Assembly (NCBI GenBank): GCA_900073065.1 | Contig: FJOG01000068.1 | Span: 124,001 to 188,000 of the forward strand | Length of the DNA: 64,000 nt | Origin: Phialocephala subalpina | Lineage: Eukaryota > Ascomycota > Leotiomycetes > Helotiales > Mollisiaceae | Direction of reading: 5' to 3' | Shown: positions 57,389-64,000 of the stretch, in pieces | How the letters are laid out: each line of letters starts with the position of its first letter | Position numbering within the stretch: position 1 is the first letter of the stretch | The notes under the pieces: model-generated | Told to the model about the DNA's origin: nothing | Seen by the model: only the letters and a program-made list of their open reading frames with translations | Database searches by the model: none | Position numbers and translations under genes: made by a program

Positions 57389-58187
57389 CTATATCTTAGC
57401 AGCTCGCAGAGAATAGTTCCGATGCTTCTCATTCCTTTTCCCAATGAATGTCCTCAATCCTTCGGGTACTTTCGCAGCATCAGTCAATCCACTGGCTACA
57501 GGCTCGTCGAGCACGTCATAAAGGGGAACGACTCCCGTCCAGACTGGCTCATCTCTATCCTTTCCATCTTTCTCGATGTTCCGAGGCTGGATCCCGGGGA
57601 CACCACTTCTTGACTTCAAACTCAAGCTGAGGATGTCCACCCGAACGACGCACACTAGAGAGATCTGAAATGAGGACACAGGATTGACATCCTCCCATCT
57701 ACCTGCGACAATATGGTTGGTTACTCCTCTCATGATATCTTGTTTGATAGAACGATCTTGAACGAGAGAACATTCTCCGTGAATTACAGCTGATTGATAA
57801 TTGAATGTATGTCCATTCGGTGCTGATGATAACACTAGGCCGTCAACTGAACTTCGTCAATCGCGCGTCAATAGCCCAAGATGACGGGTACCACCTACCT
57901 TTGGTAGCAGCGATGCACACTTTGATCTTGTCTTTCTCTGGAAGTTCTCCATCGGCACCCCCGCTCTGCTTCACGAGCTCCATCAACCTGGCACTCGGAT
58001 GACCATGCAAATATACTGCCGTTTCGTCTCCTATGGTATGGAACAACGCGATCATCGGCAAGCACTGCGGAAGGCCGTCGTCGACATAGCTCACATGAGC
58101 CATGAAACTGTCTGCAAACACCGACGACACCGATTCGAGATCATATTTACCTCGGTTCTGATGTCTCCTGAGCTCGGCGGGCTTCAT
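57389..58187 (-). CDS. Pyridoxamine-oxidase-like FMN-binding protein
   Basis: Start ATG 58187 (MKPAELRRHQNRGKYDLESV); one intron (about 57895-57845) joins CIAATKG to a VDGLVLSSAP continuation; stop TAG 57389-57391; about 245 residues. The split-barrel FMN fold of the Pyridox_ox_2 family is suggested by RGKYDLESVSSVFADSFMAH, VSYVDDGLPQCLPMIALFHT, AVYLHGHPSARLMEL, CIAATKGVDGLVLSSAPNGH, then NYQSAVIHGECSLVQDRSIK and NHIVAGRWEDVNPVSSF. The C terminus holds WTGVVPLYDVLDEPVASGL. Relatives are flavin-nucleotide-binding proteins, some related to 5-nitroimidazole resistance, most of unknown substrate. It is likely cytosolic. Confidence 0.85.
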
Positions 58188-58493
58188 ATTTTCGAATGTC
58201 GGACAGAATAAGAGGATGTGTGCATCTTAATCTATCGCGATTGGGGTATTTGAGATCTAGGGCATTCTGGAGACGAACCTCCCCAAAGTGGATCCTTACG
58301 TAAAAGGAAGATAGCCTATGGACAACCTGCAGCAACTGCAGCTATGAGTAGGCTAACCCACCTTGTCGGTTTTTTGTTGTTTTTACTGACCTTTCATAAG
58401 AAGAACACAACCGATACGCTACGGTGTCGACTTCGTACAGGATGCCTTCCTAAGGAGAACTTTGCTGCCCATGTAATGCGAACTCGCCCATCA

Positions 58494-58774
58494 TCAGCAT
58501 AGAACCACGTCCTCCTCTACAAAAAGTCCTTTCTCCAGGTCAGTAATGCATTCACCTTTCATGTATCCATGGATGTAGCAATCTCCCACAACTTGGTACT
58601 CTTCACCCTTCGGTCGCAGTACGATCGGTGTCTTGGCGCCGAACAATATCCAAATCTGGTCATCGTTCCGCATTGCCCTTGGTCCAATTCCAAAGAAACC
58701 TCGACGCGTCGAGAAGAATCTTCTATTGGTGTTGCTTGTTTGAACAAGAAGTTGGTAGTCTCGAGGGCTTCCAG

Positions 58775-58813
<39 letters not shown>

Positions 58814-59966
58814 TGACGTCGGCGGCGGCGACCCCTCTTTCAGCAAGGAGAGCCTTAGTATACGCGTTGAAGTCAGCTTGTGACCTGTTTCTTCCAGCAC
58901 TCATAGTGTGAGAAAATGCAACCGAGATAGGTTCCCCAGTTGGATATGTTCCTCGAGCCTTCTCTCCGGCTGCATACTGAGCCCACAAGTCCAATAAAGA
59001 GCCTGCTCTTGCATCAGTCCCATGATTTCTAAAGCCGAGGGACCACCAAGTAAAGACTGCATAATTTGTTGTAGTTGCTGTGTCGACGCGTATTCCCCTC
59101 ACGATCAGCTTGTGTTCCCTCATGCCGTACTTGGCAAGTTTTCTGGAGCGACTAGAATCGTACCAATCCCCTTGTCCCAGACACATAATATAAGTACAGT
59201 ACCAGGCAGGAACCCAGGATGGCCAATCCTCCGGAATGTCATCGTGGTGATGAACATGCGAAAGTAGCAATAGCTCCTCTTCTTTGATCATTTGCAGAGC
59301 AGCTTCAATGAACACTTCCACTGTCGTCCTTTTGTAGTCTGGTACAATCCAAGTAGCTGTACTTCTTGTGAAGTATTGATGGTCGTAGAATCTGAAGAAC
59401 GATTGCTAGTCTTCGAGAACGAACGGGCGGAGTTTGTTGATATCGAAATCTTCCAGAGAGTACCAGTTTTCGAATTCTCGCAATTGTTCTATGGTTGTCG
59501 AATTATGCGAGCAATACATGTTGCCTATCTTTTCGATCAGGCATATTCCTCGCGGGTCGTCTTCGCCGTCATGGTCCATCCATACCAAGACTCTTCGAGC
59601 TTTGGAATACACCGCACTCATTATCCTCACTTGCTGACTTCGCTCTTCGAGATCCTCTTGATTGATACATATCGCATCTGCCCAAAGCCTTCTTACCCCA
59701 CTTCGAGGCCGAAGATATCTCAACGCCGCCTTCAGACTTGATGTAACGTGAATGTTCTTGCCATCGCAATGCACGTCGACCTTGATCGAAGGGTCACCCC
59801 AGACGTATGATATCGCTTCGTATGCTGGTACTGATGCGAGGTTGAAAATATCCAATCGACATGCCACTTCTCCGGATTTGTCTTCGGGGTATAACTCCAG
59901 GATCCTAATGGACTCCTCAGGAAGGCTTGTGTATTTGTACAACGGCATGTGTGATAGATCGTTCAT
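58494..59966 (-). pseudogene. Broken HET domain gene (nonsense plus internal loss)
   Basis: From ATG 59966 (MNDLSHMPLYKYTSLPEE) the frame shows HET blocks one and two: YEAISYVWGDPSIKVDVHCD, RLWADAICINQEDLEERSQQ and RIMSAVYSKARRVLVWMD. It reaches TAG at 59406-59408. The same frame continues as QSFFRFYDHQYFTRSTATWI, PDYKRTTVEVFIEAALQMIK and the usual HET-family end (RRGFFGIGPRAMRNDDQIWI, LFGAKTPIVLRPKGEEYQVV, GDCYIHGYMKGE) to 58494. The third block (W-x-x-QE) and the following region are missing, so besides the stop there seems to be an internal deletion near the TAG. No intron of normal size removes the stop. An Asp run from a CAT repeat interrupts the C-terminal part. Confidence 0.75.
58775..58813. 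repeat. (CAT)13 microsatellite encoding poly-Asp
   Basis: Thirteen uninterrupted CAT triplets; on the minus strand they give twelve Asp codons in the broken HET gene. Pure, so probably length-variable between strains. Confidence 0.95.
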
Positions 59967-60170
59967 GTCGTCGTGATGTTTGCATTCGTCTGGCTCCTCT
60001 ACGCCAGTAGGTCTGAGAGCTGCATAAAAGTTAAGATCGAGACTCTCGAGAGCTAAAAGATGGAACAGATGGAAAGTCTTACGAAGCTTAAACAATGCAT
60101 CATGTGGTTCTAGCCACAGGATGGTGGATTTTCAGCCCTGTGGGGAATGTCCGCGTTGCTGCCTTGCGCC

Positions 60171-60433
60171 TTAGTCTTGGATTGGACGCCACCAGAACCT
60201 GAAGTTTTCGAGATATCTGGAGTCGAGGTCTGCTTGTCCAGGAGGAAGTGTGGATCTAAAAATAGAGACCTCAGGGTACCGCGCGACGATGATTTGAATG
60301 TCCTACAGGACCAGAGATATTGCCAAGATTGAGAGGGGTGTCTTACCGATAAGATTCCGGAAAGGATTTCGACGATCGATTCAACATTCTTGGCCGCAGA
60401 TATACCAACACCAACACCGAATGAACTTGTCAT
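60171..60433 (-). CDS. Small two-exon gene, 72 residues, unknown family
   Basis: ATG 60433 opens MTSSFGVGVGISAAKNVESI, then VEILSGILS. A 44-base intron (gtaagaca...ctgtag, about 60345-60302) joins it to DIQIIVARYPEVSIFRSTLP and then SRYLENFRFWWRPIQD, ending at TAA 60171-60173. The spliced length is 219 bases, a whole number of codons, and composition is protein-like on both sides. There is no signal peptide. The Gly/Val-rich start and aromatic end suggest a short folded or membrane-associating segment, but I know no family. It lies 200 bases upstream of the broken HET gene on the same strand, so it could also be a separated N-terminal part of that gene. Confidence 0.4.
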
Positions 60434-61818
60434 CTTATAGGTCCTCCTGTCATCTCTCAAGCTCTGGGTTCTTCATCTATAAGAGTTGTATGGCACACTT
60501 CGACCCTCTGCTTAAACCCACCTCTTGTGTAACCACCTTACCCCAGTTGTACAGCTATGACCTTTCCATTTCTTAGCCCATGTTTTTCGAGTCGATGGTT
60601 GTAGATAGGTGTGGCAGCTTCGTGCCAAATTCCGTCTGTAATTACTTGTTTTGTATTTTTCGTGCTTGATGTTTAGTCCGTAGCCTGGATTTCTTCGCAA
60701 TCTTTTCAACATTCCTCGTAGCTTCGTTTTGCCGGAGCTTCAGAAGACCCGCTCCTATTTCGACAAAGACTGAAGACGTAGAATTACCCTACCCGGCATT
60801 CCTGTGCTACCTCGGGATCAAACGGTTTTTGGCGGCTCCAACCTCGTGCCTTACTCTTATGCCACCTTAAATACCTCTGTGGCTGGATCTTCCTTGCGCC
60901 ACATCAGCCCAATTTCGAGGGACTCTTGACAACCACGACTCTGCGAGTTTGAACCACAAGGGGATGTCGAACATTCGCTGTACCCGTTGGTCTTCGTCCT
61001 CTTTGCTGTCGACTCATACTTTCGACTCTCACCCAACTTGGAGTATGCTCCGAAGTGTAGAATATGGCGGAGGATTCCGAAGACGACTCAGTGATCGGAA
61101 TGAGAGGGGTTCGAATCGACGTGCTGAAAACCTCCCCAATAACGCCCTCGCTACTTCAACCCTGCCTGAATTCGCTCAACGATCTTTGTGTCTCGTATAA
61201 AATCAGCTTCTAAGAACCTCGACCTCCACAACATCGTCGTTTGTAATCGCCTCGAGAAGTCGTCGATCAGCCATTTGTGTCTGTCCCATCTGCCGGGTGC
61301 TTCGGGATTGGCTCCTGGCGAAGAGTCTCGGTAACGGGCAAGGAGGATGCACTATGCACTGATCGGCGTTATCCCACCATATCCAAGGAAGCCGCAGGTC
61401 TCTCACTTGTGGCCAATAGCAGCCTCGGATTCGCCGAACACCCCTCCGCCCTTCGAGCTGGGGTACCAAAGGGGCCTTTGAAAAGGGGTGGCGCTACGTA
61501 GCGAGAATTTCGCGTCGTTGGCGTCGGCGTTTCTTCGTATCGAGAAAATTAAAGGAGGGTGAGTAGAAAGGGTACATCCATCGTTTCATCTGATGGGACT
61601 TTGGTGTCTTTTGTGATCATTTCTACGACAAGGCAAAAAGAAAAGTTTGTGCGAGTCTCGCTAGCCAATGATCGGGTCGCGATCCTCGCTAATCGTTCCC
61701 AGCCAACTTTTCACGATAACTCATTTCACGCTCGACCTCACGTCTCGAATTTTCAGCAAGGTCGCCGCGACAACGCATCACTCGTTGCCTCGCTGCGTGC
61801 TTGCGCATACTATCCATA
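60434..61818. other. Intergenic, 1.4 kb, upstream of the histidine kinase
   Basis: Contains the kinase promoter and probably a long 5' leader. Frames of 60-90 codons (60949-61200, 61203-61469, 61559-61819) have no motif. No repeat stands out. Confidence 0.4.
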
Positions 61819-63819
61819 ATGGATTCAACTTCAGATAATGAGCTTACACCAACTAAATGCCCTCCTGCGCTCCCGACGATTGACGATTTTCTTGCTTCCT
61901 ACCCAGCCTACGCCATTCTTCTCGACCCTGCCTACCGCATCCTCAAGGCTTCCGACAAATTTCTGACTTATTACGGCTTAGCGGAGCACGAAATTATTGG
62001 ATCTAGTCTTATTGACGTTATCAATGAGTTCAAGTTGATTCCAGACTCTGATTCAACACGTGCGGTGATCGAAATCGCGCGCTCTTCCGGCAAAGTATAT
62101 GTTGCGGACGACATCAAAGGTGAGGAGGAAAGCTTCTGGACCCTCCAATCCAATCCCATTATCAAGGGAGGCGTTCTTCTTTACATGTTCGTCTCGATCA
62201 AGGAAACAACCTCTGAACACACCGACCGCGAATCCATCAACGATCAAATGGATAGCAGCGATTCATACCGCATCCTGGTCCAACAGGTCAAGGACTACGC
62301 GATGTTTATGCTGGATCCTGCTGGCCTTGTCAAGACATGGAACGTGGGCGCACAATTGCTTAAGGGTTACGCCAAGGAGGAGATCATTGGTCGTCACTTT
62401 TCGACCTTCTATACCCCAGAAGACCTTGCCGCTGGCAAGCCGCAGAAGGAGATCGAGATCGCCTTGCGCGAGGGCAAGGTTGAGGATGAATCTTGGCGCC
62501 TGAAGAAGAATGGAGAAAGATTTTGGGCAAACGTCACGATCACCACCGTGTATCGAGGGGGTGTTCACGTCGGTTTTGCCAAGATCACTCGAGACTTGAC
62601 CGAGAGAAAGGCGGCGGAGAATCGTCTCATTGAGTCGTATAAGGAAGCCGATAAGACTAAGTCAGCATTCGTTGCGAACATGAGCCACGAAATCCGAACA
62701 CCTCTGAACTGCTTGATGATCTCCCTCGATCTCTTGCTAGGCACCGAGCTCACTGGTCAACAGAAGGAACATGCAGATATCATGAAGGAGTCAGGAGCAA
62801 TCCTTGCTCAGATCATTAACGAAGTTCTTGATCTCTCCAAGCTTGATTCAGGCGGCTTTGCTCTGAACGTCGAGACAATCAATATCGCCAACATTACTGC
62901 CGTTGTCGTGCGCGGCCTTAAGCCCACCGTCAAGCCAGGTGTTCTCTTAGAATCCGCCATTGATGAAGATGTACCGAACTCTGTCAAGGGTGATGGGCTC
63001 CGCTATCGACAAATCGTCCAAAACCTTACATCCAACGCCATCAAGTTTACGGAAGCTGGTTCTGTCTTTGTTTACACTTCTCTCGAGAGCGAGACCCTGA
63101 CTTCTTGCACTATAAAGACCGTTATCACCGACACCGGCATTGGTATCTCAGCTGATGCAGCCGGCTTGCTGTTCACCCGGTTCACTCAGATTGATCCCTC
63201 TGCGACGAAGCTGTACAAGGGTACCGGTTTAGGTCTTACCATCAGTAAGGCTATGGTGGAGCTGATGGATGGTGCGATCGGATATCACCCAAATCCAGAT
63301 GCCGAGGGCAGTGTCTTCTGGTTCACAGTCAAGCTCGACAAGGCTGGCATTACCACCCCTCTTCAGGAAATCCAGAACAGGATGGAGTCGGTCACACTTG
63401 CATCACCAGGAGAAAGCATCGCCCCCGCCGACGAACTTCAGGCTCTCGCCCCGACCAAGCACCTTCTCGTTGCCGAGGACAACCTCGTCACCCAAAAAGT
63501 CGTCGTCATGCTCCTGAAGAAGTTGGGATTCACACATATTGATCTCTGCGTCAATGGCGCCGAGGCGATCGAAAAGGCCAAGGAGAACAAGTTGGTGTAT
63601 GCTGGTATCTTGATGGATATCTCGATGCCAATCATGAGTGGTTTGACTGCGACTGCGGAGATTCGTCGTGCGGGAATTGGTTTGCCGATCATCGCCATGA
63701 CTGCCAATGCGCTGAAGTCGGACGTGGAGGGCTACCTGGAGAAGGGTTTCAATGCATATGTGTCGAAGCCAGTTGACAAGGCGGTTCTAGTGGAGGTTTT
63801 GCTCAAGTGGCTGAAGTGA
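61819..63819 (+). CDS. Hybrid histidine kinase, PAS-PAS-HisKA-HATPase-REC
   Basis: Intronless, 666 residues from ATG 61819 (MDSTSDNELTPTKCPPALPT); the frame is open six codons earlier only from TTG. PAS one spans about 27-130 (YAILLDPAYRILKASDKFLT). PAS two spans about 155-270 (YAMFMLDPAGLVKTWNVGAQ, HFSTFYTPEDLAAGKPQKEI, GFAKITRDLTERKAAENRL). The H box FVANMSHEIRTPLN has His290; N box LTSNAIKFTEA; G1 DTGIGIS; G2 GTGLGLTISKAM. The receiver domain has VAEDN, the phospho-acceptor Asp600 in GILMDISMPIMSG, and Lys in YVSKPVDK. All catalytic residues are present and no membrane helix is visible, so it is a soluble sensor. It feeds a His-Asp phosphorelay through an Hpt protein, usually to stress MAPK pathways. 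Size and layout resemble the TcsA/Fos1 type; the ligand is unknown. Confidence 0.95.
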   Translation: MDSTSDNELTPTKCPPALPTIDDFLASYPAYAILLDPAYRILKASDKFLTYYGLAEHEIIGSSLIDVINEFKLIPDSDSTRAVIEIARSSGKVYVADDIKGEEESFWTLQSNPIIKGGVLLYMFVSIKETTSEHTDRESINDQMDSSDSYRILVQQVKDYAMFMLDPAGLVKTWNVGAQLLKGYAKEEIIGRHFSTFYTPEDLAAGKPQKEIEIALREGKVEDESWRLKKNGERFWANVTITTVYRGGVHVGFAKITRDLTERKAAENRLIESYKEADKTKSAFVANMSHEIRTPLNCLMISLDLLLGTELTGQQKEHADIMKESGAILAQIINEVLDLSKLDSGGFALNVETINIANITAVVVRGLKPTVKPGVLLESAIDEDVPNSVKGDGLRYRQIVQNLTSNAIKFTEAGSVFVYTSLESETLTSCTIKTVITDTGIGISADAAGLLFTRFTQIDPSATKLYKGTGLGLTISKAMVELMDGAIGYHPNPDAEGSVFWFTVKLDKAGITTPLQEIQNRMESVTLASPGESIAPADELQALAPTKHLLVAEDNLVTQKVVVMLLKKLGFTHIDLCVNGAEAIEKAKENKLVYAGILMDISMPIMSGLTATAEIRRAGIGLPIIAMTANALKSDVEGYLEKGFNAYVSKPVDKAVLVEVLLKWLK

Positions 63820-64000
63820 TGGAAACCCGGGACATTAATGTACACTAGATCAAGCTCAGGCGCATCGTGGATACATCGGGTTGCATCGGGTTGCATCGGG
63901 TTGCATCATACAATTACATAGACCAGGGCTGATCTGATAGCGAGAAGATAACAAAAGGTGTATAGCCAAAGGCTCCGGCCAGCTAGGAAGCTGGATGTCC
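63820..64000. other. 3' flank of the kinase at the window edge
   Basis: 181 bases of 3' UTR and flank; no gene visible apart from the decamer repeat listed separately. Confidence 0.4.
63874..63903. repeat. Triple 10-bp tandem repeat in the kinase 3' flank
   Basis: Three exact copies of catcgggttg, followed by catcata. It begins 55 bases after the kinase stop codon, so it is probably in the transcript's 3' UTR. No function is evident. Confidence 0.9.

Overview
The window is nuclear DNA of a filamentous ascomycete (Pezizomycotina). Genes carry many short introns (about 45-70 bases) with GT...AG ends and ctaac/ctgac branch sites. The families are typical of that group: HET and NLR allorecognition proteins, Zn2Cys6 regulators, Dal5-type permeases, an ascomycete laccase, a Cip1-like protein and an ent-kaurene-oxidase-like P450. 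The mix fits Leotiomycetes (Helotiales), but this placement is inference. I found no rRNA, tRNA or CRISPR.

0-13.6 kb, allorecognition and chromatin: a Myb/SANT-domain gene; an interrupted gene for a charged, nuclear-looking protein; a RAD5/HLTF-type SNF2 helicase with a RING finger; and, head to head with it, a large NLR. The NLR has a DUF7708-like N terminus, a NACHT domain, two zinc fingers and near-identical ankyrin repeats. The repeats are broken by an 841-base N gap. A decayed gene follows.

13.7-20.9 kb: a multicopper oxidase, an 85-residue Lys/Ala-rich protein, a Cip1-like secreted protein, a frameshifted glycosyltransferase-like gene and an isochorismatase-fold hydrolase.

21.3-33.9 kb, the most coherent block: two Dal5-type permeases, a D-2-hydroxyacid dehydrogenase, a heavily decayed D-erythronate-dehydrogenase (DenD)-like gene, a Zn2Cys6 regulator, an aldo-keto reductase and a DHDPS-family aldolase. 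Clusters of CreA-type SYGGRG boxes lie upstream of every one of these starts. I read it as a sugar-acid or hydroxy-acid catabolic cluster that has lost one core enzyme.

34.6-45.1 kb: a secreted type-B carboxylesterase; a gene-poor, AT-rich stretch holding a cysteine-rich secreted-protein gene cut by one in-frame TGA and a solo LTR with perfect 5-base target duplications; then a cytochrome P450.

45.8-60.4 kb: an intact HET gene, a permease divergent from an amidase, a ketopantoate-reductase-like gene, a Zn2Cys6/Fungal_trans_2 regulator, an FMN-binding protein, a broken HET gene and a small two-exon gene.

61.8-63.8 kb: a hybrid histidine kinase. A recurring theme is interruption: at least six genes are broken, four of them by a single in-frame stop.
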